From positions 310,001-374,000 of the forward strand of contig BNUU01000001.1 of the NCBI GenBank assembly GCA_025997595.1: a DNA stretch of 64,000 nt, in the 5' to 3' direction. The translations under genes were made by a program, and so were the position numbers. Positions 24,895 to 33,603 of the stretch are shown here, piece by piece (position 1 is the first letter of the stretch; every line of letters begins with the position of its first letter). The stretch comes from Spirochaetia bacterium (GTDB lineage: Bacteria; Spirochaetota; Spirochaetia; Treponematales; Breznakiellaceae). A model generated the notes under the pieces. That model had not been told where the DNA came from and ran no database searches. It worked only from the letters and a program-made list of their open reading frames with translations.

Positions 24895-26580
24895 ATGGAT
24901 AAAAAGACATGGTGGAAGGAAGCGGTGGTGTATCAAATTTACCCCCGCAGTTTTCAGGATTCAACCGGAAGCGGCGTGGGGGACCTTAACGGTATTACCC
25001 AACGGCTGGATTATCTAAAAGATTTAGGGGTTGATGTGATCTGGCTTTCGCCGGTCTACGCATCCCCCAATGTGGATAACGGGTATGACATCAGTGATTA
25101 CCGGGCAATCATGGACGAGTTTGGAACCATGGAAGATTTCGACCGGCTGTTGGCGGAATCCCACAAGCGGGGCCTCAGGATACTCATGGATCTGGTGGTA
25201 AACCACAGTTCGGATCGGCACCCGTGGTTTATCGAATCCCGCTCCTCCGTCGATAATCCCAAACGGGACTGGTATATCTGGCGGGATGGTTTCAATGGTG
25301 GCTGCCACCCGGAGGGCGGCTTACCCAATGACCTGCGCAGTGTTTTTTCCGGTTCCGCCTGGGAGAAGGATGAAAAAACCGGGCAGTACTATATGCACAA
25401 CTTTGCCGCGGCCCAGCCGGATCTGAACTGGGCAAATCCTGATGTGCGGAACGCGGTGTATGATATGATGGGCTTCTGGCTCGACAAGGGGGTTGACGGC
25501 TTCCGCATGGACGTGATCGACGCCATTGATAAACCCCCTACCGCCCTTGCCGTGTCCGGGGGAAAGGCGGATACCTGTTTCGGCAATCCCGGGGTACACA
25601 AATACCTCAGGGAGATGAACCAAAAGGTCCTGTCCCGGTACGACATTATGACCGTGGGGGAAACCTCCAGCGTTACTGTGGACACCGCGCCGCTTTATGC
25701 GGGCAATGACGGGAAGGAACTCAACATGGTGTTTCAGTTTGAACACACCTGGGTTGATCATGATAAAACATTGGGAAAATGGAAACCCCTGCCCCTGGAT
25801 CTTCCCAAATTAAAAAAGATACTTTCCCGCTGGCAGACCGCTCTCCACGGCAGGGCCTGGAACAGCCTCTATTGGGACAACCACGATCAGCCCCGCATTG
25901 TTTCCCGTTTTGGAAATGACTCCACAGAGGAACTGCGAATCCTGAGCGCCAAGATGCTGGCCGCCTGCCTCCACATGATGCAGGGCACGCCATACATTTA
26001 CCAGGGCGAGGAACTGGGGATGACCAATTATCCTTTTACCCGTCTTGAGGAATGTAACGATGTGGAGATCCGCAACGCCTACCGGGAACTGGTAACGGAA
26101 AAGAAACTGCTCACCCATGAGGAGATGATGAAGGGCATACGGAAATTAAGCCGTGATAACGCCCGTACCCCCATGCAGTGGGATGATGGTAAAAACGCGG
26201 GGTTCAGCGCCGGGACTCCCTGGATGGGAATAAATCCCAACTATAAAACAATCAACGCCGCTTCTCAGGTTCATGATCCGGAATCGGTGTTTAGTTTTTA
26301 TAAGCGGCTGATACGGCTGCGCAAAGAACATCCGGTTATTGTCTATGGCGATTATGAACTTTTACTGCCCGAGGATGAAAAGCTTTTTGTGTACCGCCGC
26401 CGTTTTGAGGATACCGGCCTGCTGGTGGTCTGCAATTTTACCCCGAACAGGATTACCGGCATTGATATCGGCGCTCTGCGCAGCGACGGCGACAAACTGT
26501 TGATTGGAAACTACCGGGACACGGAGCCGGACGAAAAAATAATCAGGCCCTATGAGGCTAAAGTGTATTTAAAAAATTAA
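24895..26580 (+). CDS. GH13 alpha-glucosidase (oligo-1,6-glucosidase type)
   Basis: Cytoplasmic hydrolase of alpha-1,6 or alpha-1,4 linked small glucosides. The 561-residue protein starts MDKKTWWKEAVVYQIYPRSF and keeps the GH13 catalytic triad: Asp206 (GFRMDVIDA), Glu256 (TVGETSSV) and Asp331 (WDNHDQPR). Other subfamily marks are DLVVNHSSD and QGEELGMTN. I start at ATG 24895, with AAAGGAAAG ahead; the open frame from 24862 has no ribosome site. Trehalose-6-phosphate hydrolase and sucrose isomerase are near relatives and not excluded. It is convergent with galK, 10 bases away, making a carbohydrate locus with GH36. Confidence 0.88.
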   Translation: MDKKTWWKEAVVYQIYPRSFQDSTGSGVGDLNGITQRLDYLKDLGVDVIWLSPVYASPNVDNGYDISDYRAIMDEFGTMEDFDRLLAESHKRGLRILMDLVVNHSSDRHPWFIESRSSVDNPKRDWYIWRDGFNGGCHPEGGLPNDLRSVFSGSAWEKDEKTGQYYMHNFAAAQPDLNWANPDVRNAVYDMMGFWLDKGVDGFRMDVIDAIDKPPTALAVSGGKADTCFGNPGVHKYLREMNQKVLSRYDIMTVGETSSVTVDTAPLYAGNDGKELNMVFQFEHTWVDHDKTLGKWKPLPLDLPKLKKILSRWQTALHGRAWNSLYWDNHDQPRIVSRFGNDSTEELRILSAKMLAACLHMMQGTPYIYQGEELGMTNYPFTRLEECNDVEIRNAYRELVTEKKLLTHEEMMKGIRKLSRDNARTPMQWDDGKNAGFSAGTPWMGINPNYKTINAASQVHDPESVFSFYKRLIRLRKEHPVIVYGDYELLLPEDEKLFVYRRRFEDTGLLVVCNFTPNRITGIDIGALRSDGDKLLIGNYRDTEPDEKIIRPYEAKVYLKN

Positions 26581-26590
26581 AGTACTATTG

Positions 26591-27925
26591 TTATGCCGGT
26601 TCTATTTCCAAAAACCCCTGATGCCTGACGGACATGACAAAAACCGGTCCCTCCGCTGCGGCGTCTGTGGGAACTCCCAGCCCCTGCAACATCCATGCGG
26701 TATACCCATCGACCTGAGCCGCGGGAATAAAAACCTGGATGACGCCGGCAAAGCCTCCCCCGTGAACACGGCAGGCCCCTTCGATGTTGTGCATGTGAAA
26801 GAAAATTTCCGTGAGGGCAAGGCAGACCGGTATCTTTTGTTCTGACATCGGCGCGGCCGGATTTGTGCCCGGAAGAGCCACATTTTGCAGCAATTTGTAC
26901 GAAGAATTTCCCGATTCATTTACCAGGCGTAAAAAGGCGGGGAAATCATTTTCCTCAAGGGCTTTGACTTCCGCATCGACCCGGCTGTTTTCTTCTGCAA
27001 AATGCAGGGCGCGGAGCACCGCCCTATCGCCGTATTGGGCGCGGAGGGCGGGAAGATTTTTTATAATGTCTTCGAGGGGAATGTCCCGCAGTACTTCTTT
27101 TCCAAAGAAGGATGCAACCGACTTCATTTCACCGGGGATGGCGGAATAGGCTTCGCTTAAATTCGCATGGCTGCCGCCGGTATCCACCAAAATAAGCCTG
27201 AAATTTTGGGCGGCGAAGTCAAAGGGGATTCTTTTTACCACCGGGGCCGCAGGATTATTAAAATCCATTGCCACCATTCCCCCAAAGGCGCAGGCCATCT
27301 GATCAAGGAGCCCTGAATTTTTACCCCAATAGTTGTTCTCCGCGTACTGGCCGATACGGGCAAGCTGTTCAACGGGGATTTTTCCGTCATTGTAAAGCCG
27401 ATTCAGTATACCGCAGATCAGCATTTCAAAGGCGGCGGAAGAACTTACCCCGGATCCCGAAAGAACCTGGCTTGAGACACAGGCCTTAAAGCCCCCGGCC
27501 GCAAAACCATTTTTCCCAAATCCCGCCGCAATACCCCGCACCAGGGCGATGGACCCCTTTTCATTCTGCACCGGCGCAAGGCCGCCCTTTAAGTCTATGC
27601 GGTAATCTTCATGGTAGCTTTCATCGTAAATAGAAATGCTGTTGTCCGTGGTCTTAGAAATGACGGCGATACAGTCCTTCTGTATGCTCGCGGCAAGTAC
27701 CTTGCCGTGGTTATGATCCGTGTGGTTCCCGCCGATTTCGCTGCGTCCGGGGCAGCTGAAAATGCGGATCTCATCATCCCCAAAACGTTTTTTGAACTGT
27801 TCGATTAAGGCGGCGTACCGCTTTTTCTGTCCGGTAAGAACGGATTCACCGCTCCCGTACAGTTCAGAAAACAGTGTTGCTGTTTTTTTGCCGTCCAGGT
27901 TCTGCAGCGCCTTATCTATGGTCAT
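26591..27925 (-). CDS. galK: Galactokinase
   Basis: Phosphorylates galactose to galactose-1-phosphate, entering the Leloir pathway. The 444-residue GHMP kinase has the galactokinase signature GRSEIGGNHTDHN, the ATP loop GSGVSSSAAFEMLICG and the late motif VHGGGFAGVIQVF. It is longer than the E. coli enzyme (382) mainly in the N-terminal 45 residues. The start ATG overlaps the GH36 stop by four bases, so galactose released from alpha-galactosides is passed straight to it. No galT, galE or mutarotase is in this window. Confidence 0.92.
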   Translation of the reverse strand: MTIDKALQNLDGKKTATLFSELYGSGESVLTGQKKRYAALIEQFKKRFGDDEIRIFSCPGRSEIGGNHTDHNHGKVLAASIQKDCIAVISKTTDNSISIYDESYHEDYRIDLKGGLAPVQNEKGSIALVRGIAAGFGKNGFAAGGFKACVSSQVLSGSGVSSSAAFEMLICGILNRLYNDGKIPVEQLARIGQYAENNYWGKNSGLLDQMACAFGGMVAMDFNNPAAPVVKRIPFDFAAQNFRLILVDTGGSHANLSEAYSAIPGEMKSVASFFGKEVLRDIPLEDIIKNLPALRAQYGDRAVLRALHFAEENSRVDAEVKALEENDFPAFLRLVNESGNSSYKLLQNVALPGTNPAAPMSEQKIPVCLALTEIFFHMHNIEGACRVHGGGFAGVIQVFIPAAQVDGYTAWMLQGLGVPTDAAAEGPVFVMSVRHQGFLEIEPA

Positions 27926-30201
27926 TTGGAAGCCCCCTGTTTTCTTAACAGAAATAATTCTGAGAAAAAGTCTCCGTTCTTTGGACTATGGTGTCCGGTA
28001 CATTCCAGCAGAAGACCGGCCTGCATGAGCTCATCCCCGCCCCGGCCCCCGCAGTTAAGGTTTTTGTCCTCTTCGGAATAGCCCCCTTCTTCCCAAACCG
28101 TAACCTGGTAATCCGCATTGCCTGCAAGTCCCGCAAGTTTAAGCCGGAAGGGCCGCTGGTTGGGATTGGAGAGGATCTTGTAAACGCCGACGATTGCCTC
28201 TGCGCCGTCATCTGAAATCACCATCCATGCAGCGAAGCGGCCATTAGTATTACTGCGGCCCCGCAGGGGACTGGGCAATCGGAAAAAGCGGCCATATTGA
28301 AAAGTACGGCGGTGGGCTTTGTAAAAAGCAATCTGTTTTTTTACCGCTTCCCGTTCTTCGGCGCTGAATTTGGTGGGGTCAAGCTCGTAGCCCAGGCAGC
28401 CAAAAAAGGATACCATGGCCCGGAAGGGGAGGGGAGTGAGGCGGCTGGTCTGGTGGTTGGGAATTGCCGAAACATGGGCGCCCATGGAACTTAAGGGATA
28501 GATTAGGCTGGCCCCTTCCTGAATAGAAAGCCGTTCTACCGCATCGGTGTCGTCGCTCAGCCAGCCTTGAGGGGCAAAGCCCAGGAGGCCCGGATCAAAA
28601 CGGGCGCCTCCGGAGGCGCAGGATTCAAACAATATTTCCGGAAAGGCTTTGGTAAGCCCTGTGTAGAGATCGTAAAGCCCCAACACATAACGGTGGAAGA
28701 ATTCCCCCTGCCGCCGGGGGGGCAAAGCAATACTGTAGGGTTCGGTGATAAAACGGTTCATATCCCATTTGATATAGGAAATGGGCGCACTTTCAAGAAT
28801 TGCGGAAAGTACCTTAAAAAGATGATCCACTATTTCCGGCCGGCCCATATCCAGCACATATTGATTGCGCTGTTCCGTCCGCTGACGCTGGGGTATGTGG
28901 ATGGCCCAATCCGGGTGGGCACGGTAGAGGTCGCTGTCGGGGTTTACCATTTCAGGTTCTATCCAGAGGCCGAATTTGATCCCAAGGGCGGTGACTTTTT
29001 TTGCCAGCCCTGCCACTCCTTCGGGGAGTTTTTCCTTATGGGGGAACCAGTCACCCAGACTGGAATGATCGTCGTCACGCTTGCCGAACCAGCCGTCGTC
29101 CAGGACAAAAAGTTCGGCCCCCAGGTCACGGGCGGAGGCGGCCATTTCCAGTATCTTTTTTTCGGTAAAGTTAAAATAGGTCCCTTCCCAGTTGTTGAGC
29201 AGCACCGGCCGTTCCGCGTCCCGCCATGCGCCCCGGGCAAGACGGTTCCGGTAGAGTTCGTGGAAGACTTGAGAAAGCCCGTTGAGGCCCCTTGCCGACC
29301 AGGCCAGGATCGCCTCGGGGGTATCGAAGATTGCGCCCTCTGCCAATTCCCAGGAGAAGCCGTCGGGATTTATCCCAATCCGCAGCCGGGCAATATCCCA
29401 CTGATCCACCTCAACATCGGCAATAAAGTTGCCTGAGTAGATAAGGCTCGCGCCCAGGGCTTCCCCTTCGTTTTCCGTAGCTGAGGGACGCCGCAGTATT
29501 ACTGCGGGATTTGTCTGGGCGCCGGAAATACCCCGGCTGCTCTGTATGCCCTGAAAGCCGGTCCTTAAGGGGGCGTCACCGATGTCAAATTCCCGGGCCC
29601 AGGCGCCGGTTAAGGTGATAAGGTTCCAGCGGCTGTCCGGCAAATCAAGGGAAAGGCTCATGGCGTTTTCCAGGGAGATTTTTTTATTCCCACCGTTACT
29701 GAAACGGACGCGCCGGGCCAGACAGTTATACTGCGTAAACATGGTATAGAATAAGATAATTTTTAAGCCCGAAGCCGCGTCCAGCAATTCCAACTCCAGG
29801 GTTTCCGCCTCATCATCCTTTTCCGTGTAGGCTGCAGGCATTCCTGACAGCTCCGGCTTTCCCGCATATATCCGGTGGCTTTTATAGCGAGGTTCGATTA
29901 CCGTGGACCCCAGGGCTTCACCGCCTTCACCAAGCCCTTCGGGAAAGCGGACCGTAAATGCGGGCCGGCGGAAGTCCCCGTTTCCATTGACGGGATATTC
30001 AAAGCGGGTAAAGGCCTTGTCGTTATTGGAAAAGCCCGGAAAGGGGAGGGGGTCGAGGAGGGAATAATTTCCGTCCGGGCGCAGGGCCGCGCCGGCATAT
30101 ACCTGGCCGATGGAGAGGTTTTCCAGAATTCTGATAATATAACTGAAACTGCCATTGCTTAAATGAAACTGCTTCGCGGCAGCATTAAATAAAATGGGCA
30201 T
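27922..30201 (-). CDS. Alpha-galactosidase, GH36
   Basis: Releases galactose from melibiose, raffinose or galactomannan side chains. The 759-residue enzyme has the N-terminal beta domain, a TIM barrel with YIKWDMNRF (nucleophile Asp about 480), ESCASGGARFDPG and SDDTDAVERL (acid/base Asp about 550), and a C-terminal beta sandwich. Length and motif order match tetrameric bacterial GH36 enzymes. There is no signal peptide, so the sugar must be imported. AGGAG lies ahead of the ATG. The gene is first in an operon with galK; palindromic repeats lie just upstream. Confidence 0.93.
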   Translation of the reverse strand: MPILFNAAAKQFHLSNGSFSYIIRILENLSIGQVYAGAALRPDGNYSLLDPLPFPGFSNNDKAFTRFEYPVNGNGDFRRPAFTVRFPEGLGEGGEALGSTVIEPRYKSHRIYAGKPELSGMPAAYTEKDDEAETLELELLDAASGLKIILFYTMFTQYNCLARRVRFSNGGNKKISLENAMSLSLDLPDSRWNLITLTGAWAREFDIGDAPLRTGFQGIQSSRGISGAQTNPAVILRRPSATENEGEALGASLIYSGNFIADVEVDQWDIARLRIGINPDGFSWELAEGAIFDTPEAILAWSARGLNGLSQVFHELYRNRLARGAWRDAERPVLLNNWEGTYFNFTEKKILEMAASARDLGAELFVLDDGWFGKRDDDHSSLGDWFPHKEKLPEGVAGLAKKVTALGIKFGLWIEPEMVNPDSDLYRAHPDWAIHIPQRQRTEQRNQYVLDMGRPEIVDHLFKVLSAILESAPISYIKWDMNRFITEPYSIALPPRRQGEFFHRYVLGLYDLYTGLTKAFPEILFESCASGGARFDPGLLGFAPQGWLSDDTDAVERLSIQEGASLIYPLSSMGAHVSAIPNHQTSRLTPLPFRAMVSFFGCLGYELDPTKFSAEEREAVKKQIAFYKAHRRTFQYGRFFRLPSPLRGRSNTNGRFAAWMVISDDGAEAIVGVYKILSNPNQRPFRLKLAGLAGNADYQVTVWEEGGYSEEDKNLNCGGRGGDELMQAGLLLECTGHHSPKNGDFFSELFLLRKQGASK

Positions 30202-30224
30202 AACTTTCTCCTGCTTATATTAGA

Positions 30225-30254
30225 GTTGTTCGATAACTTCAGTTATTGAACAAC
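30225..30254. repeat. TTGTTCG palindrome, divergent copy
   Basis: Arms GTTGTTCGATAACT and AGTTATTGAACAAC pair with one mismatch around a two-base loop. It lies directly upstream of the GH36 gene, in the region where its promoter should be. The gap from 30202 to 30446 holds only this and two further palindromes. Confidence 0.7.
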
Positions 30255-30268
30255 AACCATTAAAAAAC

Positions 30269-30289
30269 GCAAAATACAGAGTATTTTGC
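30269..30289. repeat. Perfect short palindrome
   Basis: GCAAAATAC and GTATTTTGC around AGA, a perfect nine-base inverted repeat lying between two TTGTTCG-type palindromes. It could be an operator or RNA hairpin for the alpha-galactosidase operon. Confidence 0.5.
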
Positions 30290-30291
30290 AG

Positions 30292-30328
30292 GACTTGTTC
30301 GGCAACTAACCGAGTTGCCGAACAAGTC
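30292..30328. repeat. TTGTTCG palindrome with AACCG loop, copy A
   Basis: Perfect 16-base arms, GACTTGTTCGGCAACT and its inverse, around the five-base loop AACCG, followed by TATTATAGC. Copy B at 30542 has the same length and loop with compensating changes in both arms. Confidence 0.85.
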
Positions 30329-30446
30329 TATTATAGCTTTCCGCCGGATATTGCGATACCCATCGGAACACACGGATTTGTATACCAATTGTATAAGTAT
30401 TTAAGCCACATAGAGCCCGAATGGAGAAAACTATGAAAAAATGAAT

Positions 30447-30518
30447 CATCTCCTGGGGGAATTGAACCCCCGTTGTCGGGATGAAAACCCGATGTCCTAA
30501 CCACTAGACGAAGGAGAC
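30447..30518 (-). tRNA. tRNA-Glu (TTC)
   Basis: The minus strand folds into a full cloverleaf: acceptor GTCTCCT/AGGAGAT with discriminator G, D arm, anticodon stem TCGGG/CCCGA with loop TTTTCAT (anticodon TTC) and T arm GGGGG-TTCAATT-CCCCC. CCA is not encoded. It lies between two copies of the TTGTTCG palindrome. Confidence 0.93.
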
Positions 30519-30541
30519 ATTTTTTATGGTACAGGTGAATA

Positions 30542-30578
30542 GATTTGTTCGAGAACCAACCGGGTTCTCGAACAAATC
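30542..30578. repeat. TTGTTCG palindrome with AACCG loop, copy B
   Basis: Perfect 16-base arms, GATTTGTTCGAGAACC and its inverse, with loop AACCG, followed by CAATATAGC. It sits immediately upstream of the tRNA-Glu gene. Relative to copy A, every base change in one arm is matched in the other arm. Confidence 0.85.
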
Positions 30579-30623
30579 CAATATAGCTTATTGGGCTTTT
30601 TCTGTCAATACAAGGATCCCGGC

Positions 30624-30758
30624 TTAATTCACCTTTTGCCCCCTGATGTTTTTTTCATCCATGGTGACATTGCAGCTGCCCTTCCGCAGTTCATCCAGGG
30701 AAAGGCGGAGCCAATAGCCGAAGCTGCCGGGGCCCGTGCGGTTACTGCCGGCCGCCAT
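30624..30758 (-). CDS. Possible small protein, or frameshifted extension of the HEAT protein
   Basis: A 44-codon frame starting at ATG 30758 inside the end of the HEAT-repeat gene, 17 bases before that gene stops. The product, with FGYWLRLSLDELRKGSC then NVTMDEKNIRGQKVN, looks protein-like, and its codon choice (CTG, CGG, GGC) matches the genome. No Shine-Dalgarno is visible, so it would depend on coupling. It could instead be the true C-terminus of the HEAT protein if a frameshift or sequencing slip occurred. I do not recognise it. Confidence 0.35.
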   Translation of the reverse strand: MAAGSNRTGPGSFGYWLRLSLDELRKGSCNVTMDEKNIRGQKVN

Positions 30759-31479
30759 TTTGTGCAGACGACTGGAGTGAATATTTACGCAGAACCGCCA
30801 GAACATCCTTGGCCCTGTTCTGAACCGGCTTGATGTAGGCCCCTTCCGAGATACGGACAAGCACCCGTATTACGTTAGGGTCCCTGATGCCATTGTTTGC
30901 CGCAGCAAATTTTTCGAAAGCTTCCACCGCAGAAAGGGCAATAAGATTATCGGGGTTAAGAACGTCAAAGCGGGTAGCTATCCAGGCAATGGCGTTTACC
31001 GTCTCTTCGTTATCGTTAATCCCTATCTTTGCCAGGGACTTAATTGCCTCCGTAAGCACCATGGGCTCATTATCTGCCAGAAGGACCTTTATCAGGGTAC
31101 CTCTGGCTTCCGGCGTACCCAGCGTCCCCAGTTGAGTGGCCGCCTTGGTCCTGATATCGGGGAAATTGTTTAAAAGCCTGCCATTTTCCCGGGTTTTGTT
31201 CACAATCCCCTCAAGGGCAAGGTACTCCAGGGCGGCTCGTATCTCTTCCCCGGTTTTTCCCCGGCTGATGGCATCTCCGATATATTCCAGGGCCACCAGT
31301 TTCTGATCCCTGCTGTCGGTCCGGCTCTGTTCCCGGATAATCATCAATTCCACCGATTCCTGCAGGTAGGATTCCTCCACCGACATTTCCTGGCCGGAAC
31401 CGGCGCTTTGGCCCGTCACCATGCTTACTGTGATGATGGATACCACACAAAGGGCGCTCAAACGCTTAAAAATAGTCAT
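30742..31479 (-). CDS. Exported HEAT-repeat protein
   Basis: A 245-residue protein with a signal peptide (about 1-24, LCVVSIITVSMVTG) and helical repeat units: ALEYIGDAISRGKTGEEIRAAL, TKAATQLGTLGTPEARGTLIKVLL, LTEAIKSLAKIGINDNEETVNAIA and ALSAVEAFEKFAA. The pattern of paired helices ending in short loops is of the HEAT type, a protein-binding scaffold, here in the periplasm. The function is unknown. A lipoprotein gene lies 31 bases upstream on the same strand, and the two probably form one unit. A possible small gene overlaps its end. Confidence 0.78.
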   Translation of the reverse strand: MTIFKRLSALCVVSIITVSMVTGQSAGSGQEMSVEESYLQESVELMIIREQSRTDSRDQKLVALEYIGDAISRGKTGEEIRAALEYLALEGIVNKTRENGRLLNNFPDIRTKAATQLGTLGTPEARGTLIKVLLADNEPMVLTEAIKSLAKIGINDNEETVNAIAWIATRFDVLNPDNLIALSAVEAFEKFAAANNGIRDPNVIRVLVRISEGAYIKPVQNRAKDVLAVLRKYSLQSSAQNGGRQ

Positions 31480-31510
31480 GTTTTCTCCTTAAATTATTTT
31501 CCAAATAATT

Positions 31511-32101
31511 TTAATTTACAATTTTCCAGGCGCCGTTTTCATGTTCAAGGTCATAAAGACGTAAACGCTGACCATTCACGGTAATCGTATATGCCTTAAC
31601 CCTCCTTTGGTTGATAAATTCTATATCATCCACCCGGTCCCGGGACCGGGAAGGGACCACCACATGGATAAAGTAATCACGGGCATTGGTCAAAACAACG
31701 CCCTGGGTCTTGAGCCGGGGCTGCGCGGAAACCTTGAGCAGATACTCAGGGGAATTTTTTTCATTAAAATAATCCTCCTTCAAATTGGCAACCCAGCCCT
31801 CATAGTTCCTCGCCCGGATAATCCGGTTCAGCTTCTCAATAAAATTCTGAACATCAAGCTTGGTATAATTATATACCTCCCGGGGAACATTGCCCGGATC
31901 GAAGATCAAATTTTCCGTAACAACAGGCCCCGGAACAACAACGGGTCCCGGAACCGGCGCCGTAATAGGTCCGGGGGGAACCGGTTCCCTGGCCGTTGCA
32001 GGAAGCGGAGCTGCGGCAGTTTCTGTAGCCGCCGGTTGCCCCGATGTACAGGACAGAACAAGCAACAGGGGAATCAGCAAACAGACAGCAAAGATCTTCA
32101 T
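31511..32101 (-). CDS. Lipoprotein of unknown function
   Basis: A 196-residue lipoprotein: signal MKIFAVCLLIPLLLVLSC with lipobox LVLSC, then a Pro/Ala/Val linker (PGPITAPVPGPVVVPG), then a compact C-terminal domain (about 75-196) containing NFIEKLNRIIRARNYEGWVANL and LRLYDLEHENGAWKIVN. The domain resembles small NTF2-like folds that end in a WKI-type strand, but that is only an impression. The promoter lies so close to the ATG that no ribosome site fits. It is transcribed ahead of the HEAT gene and divergently from coaD. Confidence 0.72.
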   Translation of the reverse strand: MKIFAVCLLIPLLLVLSCTSGQPAATETAAAPLPATAREPVPPGPITAPVPGPVVVPGPVVTENLIFDPGNVPREVYNYTKLDVQNFIEKLNRIIRARNYEGWVANLKEDYFNEKNSPEYLLKVSAQPRLKTQGVVLTNARDYFIHVVVPSRSRDRVDDIEFINQRRVKAYTITVNGQRLRLYDLEHENGAWKIVN

Positions 32102-32109
32102 ATGATACC

Positions 32110-32139
32110 ATCTTATTCTAATTATTGGTATCCCGTCAA
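32110..32139 (-). promoter_or_regulatory. Promoter of the lipoprotein-HEAT operon (nearly leaderless)
   Basis: TTGACG (32134-32139), 18 bp spacer, TAAGAT (32110-32115) on the minus strand. The ATG at 32101 is only eight bases beyond the -10 box, and no Shine-Dalgarno is present. Confidence 0.55.
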
Positions 32140-32208
32140 ATGCCGCCCGGTTCTTATCCTCATATATTGGTAGAAAGATCGATAATGATCAACATACTCC
32201 GGAAGGGC

Positions 32209-32236
32209 TTGACCTGTGGGGCCCCCTCTTTATATG
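32209..32236 (+). promoter_or_regulatory. Promoter of coaD (very short leader)
   Basis: TTGACC (32209-32214), 16 bp spacer, TATATG (32231-32236). GTG at 32248 is 11 bases past the -10 box and has no clear ribosome site. Confidence 0.5.
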
Positions 32237-32247
32237 GTTAGTTCACC

Positions 32248-32724
32248 GTGTTGAAAGCAGCGTTTCCCGGGTCCTTTGATCCTCCCACATTGGGGCACCT
32301 CAATATCATCCGGCGGGCGGCCTCTATTTTTGATGAGCTTTTGGTGGTGGTTGCGGAAAATCGCCGGAAAAAGTACCTCTTTTCTGCGGAGGAGCGGGTC
32401 AGTCTGATAGCGGAACTGATCCGGGACCTGCAAAATGTTTCCGTGGTGATCTGTGATTCCCTTATCGTGGACTTTTTACAGAAACATGATACCCGGCTCC
32501 TGGTTCGGGGTATCCGGGGTGTGGATGATTTTTCATACGAATTTGAACTTTCCATGATAAACAAGTCCCTGGATCCCCGGATCGAGACCATCTTTATGAC
32601 CACCGATCCTGAATATTTTGTGCTTCGGTCCACAGTGATTAAGGAATTGGCCTCTTTTCATGGAAATGTGGCCGGCATGGTGCCCCCCCTGGTGGCGGAC
32701 GCCCTGGCGGACAAATACCGTTAA
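32248..32724 (+). CDS. coaD: Phosphopantetheine adenylyltransferase
   Basis: Catalyses the fourth step of coenzyme A synthesis, adding AMP to 4'-phosphopantetheine. The 158-residue protein has AAFPGSFDPPTLGHLNII (TxGH nucleotide site), RLLVRGIRGVDDFSYEFEL (substrate site) and MTTDPEYFVLRSTVIKELA. The length is normal. The start is GTG at 32248, the only one preceding the conserved PGSFDP block. The gene is convergent with xpt. Confidence 0.95.
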   Translation: MLKAAFPGSFDPPTLGHLNIIRRAASIFDELLVVVAENRRKKYLFSAEERVSLIAELIRDLQNVSVVICDSLIVDFLQKHDTRLLVRGIRGVDDFSYEFELSMINKSLDPRIETIFMTTDPEYFVLRSTVIKELASFHGNVAGMVPPLVADALADKYR

Positions 32725-32791
32725 GAACAAAGGAAGGGATTACGGCATGGAAGAGCGGTTTTTGCCCCGGTGGCGTGACGCCGGGCGGATG

Positions 32792-33364
32792 TTAGCGGAA
32801 GATGATCCCTTTTTCGGGGCTCATGCTTTCGATAATCGCCAATGACTCGATGCGGATATGGTTTTCCCGGAGTCTTTTGCCGCCGTTCTGGAATCCCTTC
32901 TCGATGACTACCCCTGCGCCGACCAGGACCGCCCCGGCAGTTTCCGTAAGGGCCGCCAGGCCCTCAAGGGCGCAGCCGTTGGCAAGGAAATCGTCAATGA
33001 GCAGCACCGATTCCCCCCGGGACAGATAATCCCTTGGGACCGTGATCGTATAATCAATGCCGTGGGTATAGGAGGTTACTTCCGCGCTGTAAAGATTTTC
33101 GCCGATATTTTTCGCCCTGAATTTCCGGGCGAATACCACGGGGGCCTTGAAATACTGGGCGGTGACGCAGGCTATACCGATCCCCGAGGCTTCAATCGTG
33201 AGTATCCGGTCCACCCTGGCCCCGGCAAAACGCCGGGCAAATTCTTTGCCGATCTCGTTGTACAGATCGATGTCTACCTGCTGATTCAGAAAGCTGCCCA
33301 CGTTCAGGATGCTGCCGGGCAATACCTTTCCTTCGGCGCGGATCCGGTCTTTTAATAGCTGCAT
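32792..33364 (-). CDS. xpt: Xanthine phosphoribosyltransferase
   Basis: Salvages xanthine to XMP using PRPP. The 190-residue protein has the Xpt layout: MQLLKDRIRAEGKVLPG at the start, EASGIGIACVTAQYF, the ARKFRAKN segment, and the PRPP motif VLLIDDFLANG. The length matches the B. subtilis enzyme (194). Xpt genes in Firmicutes carry a purine riboswitch; I looked for that core upstream and did not find it. The promoter region (33365-33540) shows only a CCCGG palindrome. Confidence 0.92.
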   Translation of the reverse strand: MQLLKDRIRAEGKVLPGSILNVGSFLNQQVDIDLYNEIGKEFARRFAGARVDRILTIEASGIGIACVTAQYFKAPVVFARKFRAKNIGENLYSAEVTSYTHGIDYTITVPRDYLSRGESVLLIDDFLANGCALEGLAALTETAGAVLVGAGVVIEKGFQNGGKRLRENHIRIESLAIIESMSPEKGIIFR

Positions 33365-33540
33365 GTTACAGTACCTCTAGGGGTGAAGTATAGCTTGGTA
33401 GGATGTTAAGGTAAAGTGCGGGTAACAAATTCCCGGGACCGGGTAGACCATTTATTGCGATTGTTTTCATACCCTGCCCCTGTTCATATTTGCCGAAACC
33501 GGCTTTTTGCTGTCGAGGTTAAAATCTTCTCCGTTAACCA

Positions 33541-33582
33541 AAAAAGAAGCCGTAAATCCTTATATTACAAGGATTTACGGCC
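33541..33582 (-). terminator. Terminator downstream of tRNA-Pro
   Basis: Perfect 13-base arms, GCCGTAAATCCTT and its inverse, around a seven-base loop, followed on the minus strand by a T-rich run (33541-33549). It ends transcription of the tRNA-Pro gene before xpt. Confidence 0.85.
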
Positions 33583-33603
33583 ACAGGACCAAAGACCCCT
33601 TAG

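Noticed and set aside
32746..32844. Short frame after coaD with AAGGAAGG before its ATG
   Set aside because: Only 32 codons, overlaps the 3' end of xpt on the other strand and ends without any recognisable character; not supported enough to list.
33365..33540. Possible purine riboswitch upstream of xpt
   Set aside because: A GTCTACC string occurs, but the paired stems and the other conserved core bases are missing.
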